Below are positions 1 through 12,718 of a stretch of DNA of 64,000 bases, one piece after another. The stretch covers positions 205,151,660 to 205,215,659 of the forward strand of contig OX422213.1 in NCBI GenBank assembly GCA_949130495.1, in the 5' to 3' direction. A program made the translations under genes and the position numbers. Origin of the DNA: Sambucus nigra (taxonomy: Eukaryota; Streptophyta; Magnoliopsida; Dipsacales; Adoxaceae). The notes beneath the pieces are model-generated. The model saw only the letters and a program-made list of their open reading frames with translations. It did not search any database and was not told where the DNA came from. How positions within the stretch are numbered: the stretch's first letter is position 1; each line of letters starts with the position of its first letter.

Positions 1-2084
1 TTTGACTGGACTTTTGCCATCCAACATACTCACCACAGAAGACATTGAGGGCCTAAGGGTGGGAGATGGGTTGGTGCATAAAAGGGCCAGGTTTAACATC
101 CTCAGTGCCTCTTCTTTTGAGTAATTGGAACCGAGAATTGGATCTACGAGTTCTAGAAGGTTACCTTGCTCTGCTAGGACATAAGCCTGAAATTTCATGC
201 AGAAATTTCATGTTTTTTTTTCTTTCTATTATCTCTTTTATTTCAGAAAAGGAAGTGGAGAGCATGAAACGTGCATTCAAAATCATGTAAGTGACACAGA
301 TAATGAAGATTAAGGAAAATTTTCAATAAGGAAATGGTGAACGAATGGTATTTTTCTGTCTTGTAAGAAAAATAAATTTATTAATAAACAGGAGAAGTGT
401 AAAAATAGTTCACAATGTGCAAGATACCATGTAGAAGAAAAAAGTTGTCATTTGACATATTAAGGAACTTGTGAGATTTCTGTTTTTCAGGTTCATTCAC
501 TTTCCCTAGTAACTTTAAGGGGTAGATTCTTCCATTATTTTTGAAGTACAATTTACTCCCATAAACAAAAGGTCACAAATTAAGAATTGCATATTCTTCT
601 TAGGACATCTCATATCAATGTACAAAAGCCCTCGATTAGATATATAAGTTTTGATCTTGACCATTGATTATATTAAAACTGGTAGTTTCTTAAAAAATCT
701 GACTTTCAAATAACTAGCTCTTGAAAAGGGTAATGAGCAAAGATATTTGAAACCACAGACCATAAATATTGTTTACAAAGGGTAAAACTAAATGAAAGCA
801 TAACTTACCCAATCAAGAAGATACACGAACTCCTCTTTTGGCCTGTAGTTTGTGTTGCTTTTTCCGCTAACAATCTCTAATGCAACAACTCCAAAGCTGT
901 AGACATCTGCTTTGTCTGTCAAGTAACCTCTCATTGCATATTCTGGTGCCATATATCCTCTGGAAAAGTAAAATTGCACAAAGTAATGCACCAGTAAGTA
1001 TATTTCCATAAGCAAACAAAAAATAACATCATTGCATCATGTAGTCTGTATGGAATATGATCAAGCAAAAAATAACATAACAGAATATGATAACCATATG
1101 ATTGGTGACCTTCTTATGAGCAATTGCAATAACAGAAATTAATTCATTTGTTTTCAGCACTAGCCACCAACATTCAGTAGTTACTTAACACAAAGGCCCC
1201 AAACATACAGGATTGGTGAATGATGAGCACTCACATTGTTCCAGCAATTCGTGTGCTGATATGCGTGTTCTCTTCTTCATCAAGCTTAGCTAAACCAAAG
1301 TCCGATATCTTAGCCTTAAGATCTTTATCAAGTAGTACATTGGTAGCCTTTATGTCTCTGTGAACAATTTTCAACCTCGACTCTTCATGAAGATAAGCCA
1401 AGCCTCTTGCTATCCCTAGGCATATCTTCTTCCTTGTTGGCCAGTCTAGGTTTAGCCTCTGCTCCTCACGTCCTAATAATGAAACATAAAGACAGAAATC
1501 GTAAGTCTGTTTTGACAGGTATAGAACAGCATGAAAAATGATAGGGAAGTATTTACCGAAAAGTGCGCGAGCAAGACTATTGTTTTCCAAGTATTCATAT
1601 ACTAGCAACAACTGGTTTCCCTCGATACAACATCCAAAAAGCTTAACAAGATTTGGGTGTTGTAAAGCAGATATCATGCCTATCTCATTGACAAATTCCC
1701 GATTTCCCTGCTTTGATTTGGCAGAAAGCTGTTTCACAGCAATTACTGAACCGTCTGATAAAGTACCCTGCAAGTGAGCAGAATGAATTTTTAATGATAA
1801 TCTCAGGCATAATACAACATAATGCGACATAGGTGCGTGAACATATTTCTTTTCTTTATTATCGTTGTTTTTTCACATGTGTGCGTGTTGTCAAATGTCC
1901 CGAATGTTATAAAGTTGACAATTTACGGTTAGAAATAACATATTGCATTGGTATGTAACTACCTTGTACACTGGCCCAAATCCTCCTTCACCAATCTTAT
2001 TTGCTGAGTCAAAGTTATTGGTAGCAGATTTGATCTGTCTTAGAGTAAAATAACCTGTTTGTGATTCTAGCACTCCTCGAAGTT
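1..2084 (-). other. Kinase-domain exons (subdomains I-XI, RD type)
   Basis: Exons 2084-1963, 1767-1557, 1472-1235, 959-809 and 186-1 encode the kinase. Visible motifs in order are [13 protein letters not shown], the glycine loop [10 protein letters not shown], the ATP-binding lysine in [21 protein letters not shown], the catalytic loop HRDIKATN (RD kinase), DFGLAK, the activation-loop end [20 protein letters not shown], and [16 protein letters not shown]. Every expected catalytic residue is present, so an active kinase is predicted. The last exon begins at 186 after a TTTCAG acceptor and is still open at base 1. Confidence 0.92.
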
Positions 2085-5000
2085 CTGTTACGAATATAGA
2101 AATAAGAACTTGCTAAGAGTTCAAGGAAAACAGAAAAAGGTTTGTAGAATATATAAACAATAATGGTTCTCTTTTCCCGATATTTCAGACTCGTTGTAGG
2201 GCCCTAAGCTCTAAGGTGTCCATTTTCATATGAAATATTAAAAATGTATCGGTCCACTTCCCAAGTAATGGCCACATTTAGCAATACACATATCGGTCTC
2301 AACTTAAGAGTCACTATATCATTTTAGGATGTCTCCAATTAACAGTCGTGTTTGGAAATCAATATACCAAATTCCACAATAGTTTAAGACCATTGATTAC
2401 ATTATACTAGTATTTTCTTAAAAAGTTTGAATATCAAATCCAAATAATGGCTCTTAATTTGAGAGGAATGTAATAATATGAGATAATTTCCTATTAATGT
2501 TCTGACCTTTATCTTCATCAGTTTTTCCTCCTAGATAACCTTTCTTCCAAAGTACAAATAAAATCAGCAAGAGAACAACACATGAACCAGCCACGATGCC
2601 AACAATAGCTCCAACAGATAGCCCCCCTCCCGTGTCAACCTCAAAATCTACAAGAATAAGATTACATATTCTCATGACAAGTTAGAAGAACAGAAGAAAA
2701 CCCCATAAATGAGAGATACTAACTTGGTGTTACTGTAATGGCGGATATAAGAGGTCCATAGACACCTCTTTCAGGAATTGCATTAGTCCCCTTCCCCGCC
2801 CAGTACAAGTGGATCTCGAGCGTGCTACCAATAACACGAATGTCACTAAAATTCATGACGAAGGGCCTGCCAAAACCACCAGCTTGCTCCGCAATATTGA
2901 AGTCCTTCCAAACTGTAATACCCTATGTAAAAAGGCAAATTAAGTTTTGACTAGTACCCGCCATAACTTCTATTCTAAAACTTTAAGTCAATTGATAAAA
3001 TTTAGGCCTCCCACTCACTTGGATTGATACATCAAAAATGCGCCTTCCGAGACTGCTATACGTCATGTTACCAGGATACATTGTTTCAGCGAAGTGAAGT
3101 CGCACACTATAACTACCACTTCTTAAGCAAAGACCATAGTACTTAATTGAAGTCGGGGCAAGGCGGGCTGTTCTGTATAATTCCTCAGCGGCCACACTTG
3201 GTACGTATGGGGCAATATAAGGCCCTGAATCGTTTCCCACGAACACCCCTGTGCTGGTATAAGCCCATCTTACTGAAGATTCATAAACGTATGATGGGCC
3301 CCTTGGGGTTAAGTCCTCTTCATATTCATTTCCCTCGAAGTTCATTCTGCCTCCTCCACAATTGATAAACAATTCATACCCTGCACATGTAACATAAAAT
3401 CATGAAATATGATGCTTTTATAAAGATCCACATGTAGCTTTAGCGTTAGCTCCATTTGGTTTGGGGTGAAATATTATTCAAACTAGGTGAAAATAAAAGT
3501 GTAAAGTTTTCACCATTTTAATTTCCACTTTAAGTGAAAATTGATTTAACCGTTTTGTGTCATAATGTAAGGTCACAATAAAATACATACCATCAGGATT
3601 TCTGGGGCAAGCAAGGTCCCGAGTCAAGCACCAAGAACCTCTACAATATAAATTTAGGTTAGGTCACATGGTTCGGATGGGGGATTAAATAAGTAAATGG
3701 CTTGGTAGGTGAGGAACTTACGAGTTGCTCTGTGACGATGAAGAGCTTGAAAGTAAATTTCTGTAAATAAATAAGGAAAGGGTTTCTAAGGGATAAAATC
3801 ATGGAACTGGAGCAGAGATACATAGTGGGAAGAAGCTTACACAGTAGAAGTTTGACAACCAGTTGTAGTTGACGGTGCAAAATTGTTGTTAGATACATCA
3901 CTGCATCAAATGTTGGTGTGACAATTGTGATTAGAAGTCTCTCCATTGCATATATATATATATTTTTTTTTTCTCGAGATCCGACTTGAACTCGCTAATT
4001 TTAAAAGGGACCACAAAAAATTGAAATGCCTATGGCAGTCGCAATATTGTTTGATGGTGACTATGATATCAAATAATAATAATAATGAAGTCTAGGAGAA
4101 ATACTAACATATATATCCGGCTGCCTGGTATCCAACTGGGAATCACTCCACTTAATGAGTTATTGGACAAAAACCTACATCCATAGACACTGTTGAGTCT
4201 TGCTCGACTAAAATTGCCAACTATGTAGGAGGCAAACAGAACGAGAAGAGAGATGAATTACAAAATGTATACGATAAACTATTAGTTACGCACAAGTAAT
4301 CTAGATTAGTAGTCGGAATTCCTGAAATTGAACCACGCAACATGTTGATGCTCAAATCTCTGCAGATAAAAAGTTCATATCAAACTTAATCAAATAAAAT
4401 TCGGAAAAGAGACAAATAAAATGACAATTATGCATTTAGTTATATGATTAAGTAAAAAATATCATTGTTCCTCCACCCTTTCCCCCAAAAAATTTGTGTA
4501 ATTCCTCTGGCAAGAAACTACTGCAAAAGTGATCATAAACTGCTAGAGAAAATTTCGTTGACCTTCCCTGACGTTTGGTATTACTACACTGAGTGGCCCA
4601 TTGGTTTGTATCTGTGGAACAACCTTAATGGTGGATGGAAGGGTAAAATAACAAGTCAATTATTCTTCACTCTTTCGTGTGTGTGTGTGTGTAGTGTTAA
4701 TTGCAGAAAATCCCATAAAGTATACATTAAGTTAAGAAAAAATCCTTCAAATTTTCGCAAAACATCCCATTAATTAAGCATATGTTGAAAAGGGCCCTTT
4801 TGGTTAAGTTTTTATGACTCAAGGAATAGTTAGCACAGATACGGGAAAATTTTCAATTTCTCTTACTTTAAGGGGGTCTTTCACAATATGAGAATGTCTG
4901 CAACACACTTCTATATCTGCAAGTTCTTTCTTTCACTTTTTCCATCTATCTATCAATCTATATGTATATATATATATTTGACAAATGCAATTGCCTTTCT

Positions 5001-8000
5001 TGTGTTCTCTCTTGTGTTCTGGGAATTGGACACTCAGACCCCTTTTAGGGGAATGGTAAGCAGAAATTGGCTCTCTTGATTGATAAAATGACCATGTTAT
5101 CCTCACAGGTGTGGGTAATAATCATGTCTAAACCAATTCTAAGGAGCCTATACCCAAGTCCACCGTCATAGGGAAGAATAATCATTTACCTTGATAAATA
5201 CTCAAATCAACTAACTAAAGTCGTGTGCCAACTAATGGGGTAGGTTAAATGAATTATGTTTGCCACTGTGCTGTATAAGGAAAACATTGTTTGTTTTCCT
5301 TGGTGCGATGTCAAGTACCCTCACCCAAGCTACGGTTGATGTCGGGTTTGAGACATGGGAGCAGCCTCTCCATACATGAGGTAAGGTCAGCCGACATACG
5401 CCTCTCCCAGACCCTGCGATTAAGCGGGAGCCTTTTGCACTGGGTACGACCTTTTTACTATCCCCAGCCATCATGTTTTTCTTTATTATTTCCATCAATA
5501 TCAACTTAGGTCTACCTCTTACCTTAGAATTACCATCAACTTTAATTACATCACTCCTCTTTAACTATGTCTAAAGCTTCAACAGAGTAGTTCTTCCTCA
5601 TTGAGCTCCATGATAAGTAAAATGTCTAAAGATCATAGAGGCTCAAGTATCAATGGAGTAAAACAGTAGTAAACAATAATAAACTAGGCAACAATTTATT
5701 CATCTTTGCCACCATTAATGAACACTAAATAGAAAAACAAATTCAATAAATCATAAACCTTGCGTCATAAGATTACTTAATTAAAAAACTTACAAGGTTG
5801 TTAGTGGGATTATTACTGATAAATAATCAGGAAATGTGTCATTGATTAAGCAATTTCTCAGTACCCTACATTAAAGGAAAAAGAAAACACAAAACAAGTA
5901 AGCCAATAGACTCACAAACTAATCATATATGTGCAGGCTGTAAATAATAAACTCACAATGTTTCCATGTTTCTCATATTCCGCAAATTTGGGAATCTCGA
6001 AGTTGATCCATTCAAGTCAGTTATCCTCCTGACAATCAATCAAAATGCACAGTGCATATATAAGCATCCATAAACCACTAAACTTTTTCCCTCACCCTCT
6101 CCCTCTTCCTCTCTCTATGAATATTTTATTTTATTTGGAATGAAGCTGTTATTAGAGAGTCAATGTGTGATGTGTACTCACAAATGAACTAAGCTAGTCA
6201 ATTGGGATATGGTAGAAGGAATGGGTCCCTCCATTGAGGTGCCTTGCAGATCCCTGGGACAAATAAAACAAAGAGTTGATTTAAGATACCAATACTAGGC
6301 CCCGCTATTTTTAAATCAAATTTTCAGAATTTTTCCAACCGAGGAAAGCGATAACGACACAGAAATACTCACAGTCTAGTCATTCCTGTCCAGTTCCCAA
6401 TGAAATCAGGTATTCTCCCAGATAATGCACTCCCATCTATCCTACTGCAAGCAGTGTATAGAGTTCAAAATATCCGAAATTTAATTTAGTAAATATCAAA
6501 ATTATCACCTAGATTATTATCACTTACAAATCTGTTAAGTTCCTTAGATTTCCATATGTTTCCGGTATTGTTCCAGTGAAATTATTAGCAGCAAGGAGCC
6601 TGTATGAAACCATCCATTATCGGTAACACTGAATTATCATGAGAAACAATGTATATCCTTGCCTTGACTTTAAATTTCAAAAAGAAATGTGGCCAAACTA
6701 TAATACTGTATATACATAGACTTGGTCCAATAAATAATGTTCTGTTATTAGGATAAAATTCGAAAAATTATACCACATACACACATTATTCATACGATAA
6801 TTTTTTTTCAAGAATATTGTAATGGAAAAAATATGATGGAATAGCTTAAGTAGAAAAAAGAACCAAGATAACTTTGCAAAACAGAACCAAGATAAGATTC
6901 AGTAGTCATACAATCTGTCCAATCTACTCAAACTTCCAAGATTACGAGGAAGAGGTCCTTCAAGCAGATTATTTTCCAAAACACTGCAACAAGTTCAGAT
7001 TAGAAGGGTGTTTAATTCAATCTAATCAAATATAGAATTGCAGTCTTTTACTTACAGAGATTGAAGTGTAGCAATATTGCCTATTTCGTCAGGGATTGAG
7101 CCATTAAGGCAGTTTCCCAGCATGGAGCTGTTAAAAAACAATGAATGAAGTATATCAGCCAGTCTGAATCGCCAAGTAAAAAAACTCATGTAGATACAAA
7201 ATAATAAAATAAGAACTTACAGATTGGTGAGACGTAGAAACTGACCAAAACTTGAGGGAATGGGTCCACTAATATAGTTGCGAGAGAGCTCTCTGTGTTA
7301 ATCAAAAGAATCTAACTTAGTATTCTCTTACCAATTATATCCAATGTTCCAGCCTTACAAATGGTATTGCGTTCCTACTAAGATGATGTAGTAACTGTAT
7401 AAAATTGCAAATACTGAAATATTAAATATTACTTAGAGAAATAAATCCTCCCAAGCCAATATAATAACTTACCAGTTCTCATCTTGATTTTAAAAAAAAA
7501 AATTGACCATTCGACATCCCATGCACAATAAAACTAATCATGAATATATAACAATTATTTCTCAACGCAATAAAACGTGTGACTTACAATTCTCGCAGGT
7601 AAGTAAGGTTCGAGAACTCTGAAGGTAGAACTCCAACCAAATTGAGACGCGTAAGCTGGCTGCAATGTGGACCAGAAAAACAATTACAGGGAAAAAACAC
7701 AATTAGAAGAAAAAAATGCCTAGAGCTTCTTTTACACAATAAAAGTATGAGCGTTAACCATTTAATTATATTCTTGAATGCCTTTCAAATGTTACATGTA
7801 CTTCGTAACAAAAATAACAGAGAGAAGAACAGGGCCATACATGTTAGTGACGTGGCAAACAGTGCTGCTATTGAATGTGCAGTCACAAGTAACATTGCTA
7901 CGACCTCTACTTACGTTGGCATTCAAACCTCCGCTGCAAGAACTTCGGCTAATATTAGTCCAATATTGGTCCTGTAGCTGCAGCTGGATGGCTATAGTTT

Positions 8001-11000
8001 GAAGAACTTGTACTGTCCCAAAAAAATAGATGAAAATTGATCAGCTATATATATGAACAAAATTACTCTTGTGCGGACTTCACGCACAAGATCAAATACG
8101 GGACTGCATTGCAGATGTTTATGAGTGGTTAGATATTAGGAAAATGAGAGAGAGGGCTCCTTAAATTATATATATATATAAAATTTCAGGATCCAGGAAA
8201 CATCTATAACTAATTTAAAAAACATTCAACCAACACCTTAAGGTACTTAGCAATTTACTCAGTTTTTAGTCATCTTCTTGTATAAATCGTTAGCTATCAC
8301 AAAGAACTAATGCATACAATGGTTCATGGAGCGTGGCACAAATAAATTGTACTTTTATTCTTATTATTTGTTTTAAATTTAGGAACAATAAGAAATGTTC
8401 CCATAGTTGGCTATGGGGCTACTTTAGTATTTTTATCAATTAGAGTTATTTGGCCATGTATATAACACACTTCCTAAAATAATAAGGATATCATGTGATC
8501 TACAAATGAGCTAACCACTCGAGATCAATATGAAATATGAATTAAGACAAGTGACCCACAGCTAAAGTGATGGCATTGAATCATATTATTAATGCAGTGC
8601 AACACAGTTATTTTGACGTCTATAAAAGTGTGTTGCGAATATTGTACTATTATAAACTGAGAATAGTCAAAAGCAATTGGTGTAAGTTAATATTATATAT
8701 ATATATATATGGTCAAATACATCCATATTAGTGGTTAGTTTTATGCCTTTGACATGGCAAAGGCTAATGATGATAGTCAATAAGGGAAGGTCCTTCCACA
8801 CCATTCAAACCTATTGGTATTCCAAAGGCTAAATATAAGCATATTAGTATTGATTAACGTTTATAATCCAATAGCTAAAAGAATAAAGTTTATTTTAGGT
8901 AAACCCAAATTAGATGAGCAAATGAGCCACGATTGAAGAACCAAAGGAAAGCTTGAAAACCATGCTTGATAATAGCAATCCAAAAAATAAAGGTGGAACC
9001 TCTCTCTCTCAAATTACTTTCTTTGTTAATCCCCTACCATGAAAATGGAAAACAACTATTGTATTTTTGTTTTTTTAAGGGCTCGGCTATCCCCACACCA
9101 ACCAAGTCTTCCACCACACCATTTTGGTGCCAAAAGACAATTATATCCTTACAGATTTACAAAATCAAAATGTTTACTTTTTTACCATCAACTAAAATAA
9201 ATGCATTTGAAAAATAATTAAAAATTTGTATATTCAATAAAAATATTTTTTTTATAAAAAAATTGTTTTTAATAAGAATCTGTTTAAAAAAAAATTAACT
9301 TTTCATAAATGATTTAAAAAAACATTTAATTTGTTTAAAAAAATTTGTTATATGTTTTTTTAATTAAAAATTTGTTTATAAAACATAAAAAATGTTTTAT
9401 ATAAAATTTAAACTGTTTTTACAAAATAGTACCTTTATGTACGTATGGAAAGTAAATAGTGCTATCATGCAAGTGTAAAATGAAAAAAATGAAAATTATA
9501 AAGCTTTATTTAAAAATTCAAAAAAATACAAAAAAAAATTCTACAAAATTGAAAAGCACAAAAAAAAAACTCTGAAAAATACTAATTGATAATAAAAAAA
9601 ATAATGTCTGTCACGGAAAAAATGTTTCTCGCCCAAAAAATGATTTCCAACAACAACAAAAAATTAGCAACAAAATGCATTTCAAAACGAAAGAAAAATT
9701 GTTTTCAACCAAAAAACGAATTCCAACAAATCAAAAAACTATTTTCCACTAAAAAAATGGCATCCAAGAGAAAAATAATAATTTCCAGCGAAAACAAATT
9801 ATTTAAAAATAATAATTTCTGAACTAAAAATTATTAAAAAAAATTATTTCAAAACAAAATTTTAATTTTTTTAATATCTACTAGTATTTTTCAGAGTTTT
9901 TTTTGGTAAAAAACAATTTTAATATCTATTAGTATTTTTGGATGAAAAACAATATTTTTTTTCGTGAAAAATTGTTTTAGTTTTTGGGTGAAAACAGTTT
10001 TTTACAGTTGGAAATCATTTTTTTGGTGAAAAACAGTTGTTTTTTCCTGCTAGACATTATTTTTTAAAGGCACTACTTACTTTTCAAATGTACATAAAGG
10101 TACACTATTTTGTAAAAACAGTTTTTATTTTATATAAAACAATTTTTATGTTGAAATTCGTTTTTTGGTTGAAAACAGTTATTTTCTTAATTATTTTTTA
10201 ATATCTATTAGTATTTTTCAGAGTTTTCTTTTTGTATTTTTCAATTTTGTAGAATTATTTTTTTTGTAATTTTTAGAATTTTTAAATAAAGCTTTATAAT
10301 TTCCGTTTTTTTTTATTTTACACTTGCATAAAGGCACTATTTACTTTCCATATGTACATAATAAAGGAACTATTTTGTAAAAAGAGTTTTTTTTTTATTT
10401 AAAACAATTTTTTATGTGTTATAAACAATTTTTTAATTGAGAAAACATATAACAAATTTGTTTTAAATGTTTTTTAAAATCATTTATGAAAACTTTAAAA
10501 AAAATTATTTTTAAAACGGATTTTTATTAAAAATAATTTTTAAAAATATATATTTTTATTGAAAATACAAATTTTTAAATGTTTTTCAAAGGCATTTATT
10601 TTAGTTGAAAGCAAAAAAAATGAACGTTTAAATTTTGTAAATGTATAAGGATATAATTGTCCTTTGACACCAAGATGGTGTGGGGAAGACTTTTTGGAAG
10701 TGAGGATAGTCACTTCCTTTTTAATTGTTGATCATATTATAATCGTTATGGAACTCACTTCCTTTTTAATTGTTGATCATATTATAATCGTTACGGAACA
10801 AATGTCATTTTCTTTAGTAATAAAAAAGAGTGTGATAAGGCAGTTAAGGGCATTTTGTAATCGTTACGAGACTTAAAATAATTTAAAAAATATATAGGAC
10901 AAAAGCCTAACGAAACTTTTGAAATTGAACTAAATGTAAAAAAAATAATTAAAAAATTCACGCTTACTCAGCTATCCATTATTTCTTGAATTTATCATAA

Positions 11001-11577
11001 AATCTCAGCGGGTAAGCATCCAATATGGAAATTCACAATATTCAGAGAAAAGAGAGTGGGCAAGTAAATCAATGCTAACATTGACAAGTCCGTGTCAGAA
11101 ATGCATGCATATCTGAAAGCAATAATTCAAGTGGGCCCCTAAAGCTTTAATGCAAAAGGTGATTTGCAACAAATAATTGTGCTAGTGTCAGAGATTTACA
11201 AATCATTACAGACTAATTGATATGTGCTACTACATAATTTTCACGAGTATGACTACATAATAAGATATAGCTTTATTCTTTTCACATATGAGACTTCTAA
11301 AAATTGTCAAATTTAAAACAACGACAAGCAACTGCAATTAATGTATGATGAATCAACAGAAGACCAAAACAGAAGACCCCCCCCAAAAAAAAAACTGAAC
11401 TTAATTAATAAAAGAAGAATTTTTTGTGAAATAAACGAATGAAAAGTGGAGTGAACCTTCTTGTTGAGGTAATAGTTGAGCGCCAGATCTGAAGTGAAAG
11501 AAGCAAGTGAAAAGCAGAGACAGAAAGAGAAGAGAGTCCATCATCTTGTTGGGTATTTTGAGGAGAAGAGACTCCAT
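1..11577 (-). CDS. LRR receptor-like Ser/Thr kinase with malectin domain, LRR VIII-2 type (C-terminus cut by window edge)
   Basis: A plasma-membrane receptor kinase, spliced from 24 coding exons: 11577-11457, 8012-7841, 7659-7588, 7292-7221, 7127-7056, 6983-6912, 6599-6528, 6444-6373, 6253-6182, 6028-5957, 5865-5794, 4359-4294, 4174-4109, 3900-3841, 3760-3722, 3640-3591, 3380-3019, 2922-2724, 2647-2507, 2084-1963, 1767-1557, 1472-1235, 959-809, 186-1. Every boundary is GT..AG and all phases join, giving about 944 codons without a stop. Order: signal peptide (1-36), N-terminal cap with CDC and SSTVC cysteines, LRRs (about 98-357), malectin (about 408-594), membrane segment (about 602-622), kinase (from about 670). 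Arabidopsis homologues of this family have about 1030 residues, so some 80-90 are missing. The start is the first ATG, followed at once by a hydrophobic leader; in-frame ATGs at codons 12-13 are alternatives. The ligand cannot be inferred. The gene appears functional as far as visible. Confidence 0.93.
2507..3380 (-). other. Malectin-domain and transmembrane exons of the receptor kinase
   Basis: Exons 3380-3019 and 2922-2724 encode the malectin domain that follows the LRRs. It opens with LFINCGGG and includes [34 protein letters not shown] and [15 protein letters not shown], then ends with [15 protein letters not shown]. The next exon (2647-2507) holds a short DTGGGLSVG juxtamembrane stretch, a hydrophobic helix ([20 protein letters not shown]) and a basic stop-transfer (WKKGYLGGK). 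In this family the malectin module lies outside the cell and the basic segment faces the cytoplasm. Confidence 0.9.
4360..5793 (-). other. Intron 11 of the receptor-kinase gene
   Basis: A 1.4 kb intron between the 72 nt exon 5865-5794 and the 66 nt exon 4359-4294; neighbouring introns are mostly about 90-300 bases. Apart from the SINE at about 5300-5470 and a short GT repeat near 4677-4692, I see no coding or structured element. Confidence 0.8.
5300..5470 (+). mobile_element. Au-family-like tRNA-derived SINE in intron 11
   Basis: This stretch reads like plant Au SINEs: a pol III B-box-like GGGTTTGAGACA at about 5344, then GGGAGCAGCCTC, GGTAAGGTCAGCCGACATA, CCCAGACCCTGCG, GCGGGAGCC and TGCACTGGGTACGACC, ending in a T run. 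It lies antisense to the host gene inside the intron 4360-5793. The 5' part with the A box is diverged, and I could not define a target-site duplication. The family assignment is from memory of its consensus. Confidence 0.65.
9079..10717. mobile_element. Foldback (long inverted-repeat) element in intron 1
   Basis: The left end (about 9085-9165: GGCTATCCCCACACC, CAAGTCTTCC, CACACCATTTTGGTGCC, GACAATTATATCCTTA) is repeated in reverse complement at about 10635-10711. Further in, AT-rich blocks pair at matching distances, for example the 'CTTTATTTAAAAATTC', 'CATAAATGATTTAAAA' and 'CTATTTACTTTCC' segments, giving arms of at least 500 bases. The middle contains shuffled extra copies. The outermost bases GG..CC are flanked by TTTTTAA on both sides, a possible but low-complexity target duplication. 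No transposase is encoded. Superfamily is uncertain (MULE-like or other foldback). Confidence 0.75.
10710..10799. repeat. 45 bp tandem duplication at the right end of the foldback element
   Basis: The unit starting TCACTTCCTTTTTAATTG occurs at 10710 and again at 10755 with one clear difference (GTTATGG versus GTTACGG). The unit includes the last bases of the foldback terminus plus flanking DNA, so the duplication arose at or after insertion. Confidence 0.85.
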
Positions 11578-11620
11578 CGTCGTCTGTGTAAATCTTAGTG
11601 GTTCTATCCTAACGACAGCA

Positions 11621-11630
11621 TAAATATATA
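11621..11630 (-). promoter_or_regulatory. Candidate TATA box of the receptor-kinase gene
   Basis: On the minus strand the sequence TATATATTTA lies about 44 bases upstream of the start codon at 11577. That leaves room for only a very short leader, if this is the working TATA box. Nothing else recognisable as a control site was seen up to 11990. Confidence 0.4.
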
Positions 11631-11639
11631 TGTACGTAG

Positions 11640-12579
11640 TGTGTAGGCAAGGCGGTGTTTTTTATATAATGATATATGGATAGAGCCAATGGGTCAATGT
11701 GGGTGTGAGGGAAAAAAGACAGGCTGGTGGGTGAAAAGTCCGGCGGGAAGTGTTAAATGGAGGATTGGGTTGAAGGGATCAACAAAGTCAACCACACGAA
11801 ATTAGAATGAACATTGTCCAAATCAGAACACGCAGTGGTTAATATCAATACAGCGGGAGAGAGATGGGTCGTTTCTGACAGACAAACTACATTAAAATAA
11901 ATAAAGGAAACGAATAGAGACAAAATGTTCGCGTCGGCCGCGATCACCATCCATTTTGCCGTTATTTTATTTTCACACGCCATTTGATTACCTTCTTGCT
12001 GCTATTTTTGAAATTTGAATGTCGTATTTTTGTAATCTCTCATCAATGTCTTTTTTTTTATTTATATATTTTTTCTTTTGACCTTCATGTATTTCTCCAA
12101 TTTTATTATTTTCATTTTAATTTCTCCTTTTATTAATCTTTTTTTGCTAGCTTTCATTCGTCAGACAATTATTTTTTCTCTATTGCTTTTTATTTATGCT
12201 GAATTTTTTTTTAAAAAAAATTACATTTATTTATTTCCTTCATTTAAACCATTCACACATCACATAGGGTTGAATACTAGTTAATAATGAGTTTTTTACC
12301 AATTGGTTTTGTTCACTAAGTAATTTATCAAATAGATTCTACAAGTTTATTTTTGCACCAATAGGTCCATGAAAAAATATTTTTGTTCCAATAGCAACTA
12401 TTAGTACACAAGTAGTCAATATTTACTATATATATGAATATGACTTAATGTGGAAAATTTGTTTTAATAGGACCAATAGTGCGGAAATTTTGTTTTAATA
12501 GGACCAATGAAGAAATATCTTATGTAAACAACGCATATTTGCCAAGCTCCCATTAATATTTTGTATTAAAAAAATAGAT
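11640..12579. other. Intergenic region upstream of the receptor-kinase gene
   Basis: AT-rich DNA without a credible gene. A minus-strand open frame at 11753-11983 has no recognisable content. A degenerate 29-32 bp tandem repeat sits at 12450-12510, both units ending GTTTTAATAGGACCAAT. Confidence 0.6.
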
Positions 12580-12718
12580 TAAATTACTCATTTGACCCCT
12601 AAACTATCTGAATTATTTTAAAATGATCCATAAACTCTATTTCGTATCAAATCATCCCCCAAACAAAATAAAGCAAGGCCCTTCTATCACTATGGGTTGT
12701 TAAATTAAACAAAATTTA
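12580..12718 (+). repeat. Left arm of a split palindromic MITE-like repeat
   Basis: The segment beginning TAAATTACTCATTTG and continuing through AAACTCTATTTCG, AAACAAAATAAAG, CTATCACTATGGGTTG and TTAAATTA matches in reverse complement the segment at 34926-35061. The two arms now flank the whole 22 kb of element A, so they look like the halves of one snapback element that A inserted into. Confidence 0.65.

Larger units (their letters stand above)
4109..8012 (-). other. Ectodomain exons: N-terminal cap and one-LRR-per-exon block
   Basis: Exon 2 (8012-7841) encodes the cysteine-containing cap that precedes LRRs in this family. It is followed by nine exons of exactly 72 nt and two of 66 nt, all with splice phase 2, so each exon is one 24- or 22-residue repeat. 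Typical pieces are [29 protein letters not shown] and [15 protein letters not shown]. The eighth and ninth repeats (6028-5957, 5865-5794) are weaker but match the family pattern (RITDL, LRNCLI). Exons 12-13 end the solenoid with DLSINML and SNNSLSG. The uniform phase means that whole-exon gain or loss would keep the reading frame. Confidence 0.9.
8013..11456 (-). other. Intron 1 of the receptor-kinase gene
   Basis: A 3.4 kb intron separates the signal-peptide exon from the cap exon. Besides the foldback element (9079-10717) and its flanking 45 bp duplication, it is AT-rich unique-looking sequence with a TA run near 8693-8710. Open frames here are homopolymer artefacts. Confidence 0.8.

Noticed and set aside
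5232..5509. Overlapping ORFs of 90 and 72 codons in intron 11
   Set aside because: Both are translations of the Au-like SINE.
9586..9822. Lys/Asn-rich 78-codon ORF in intron 1
   Set aside because: Produced by A-rich arms of the foldback element.
11753..11983. 76-codon minus-strand ORF upstream of the kinase gene
   Set aside because: No domain, no homologue I recognise and no splice or promoter context; AT-rich intergenic chance ORF.
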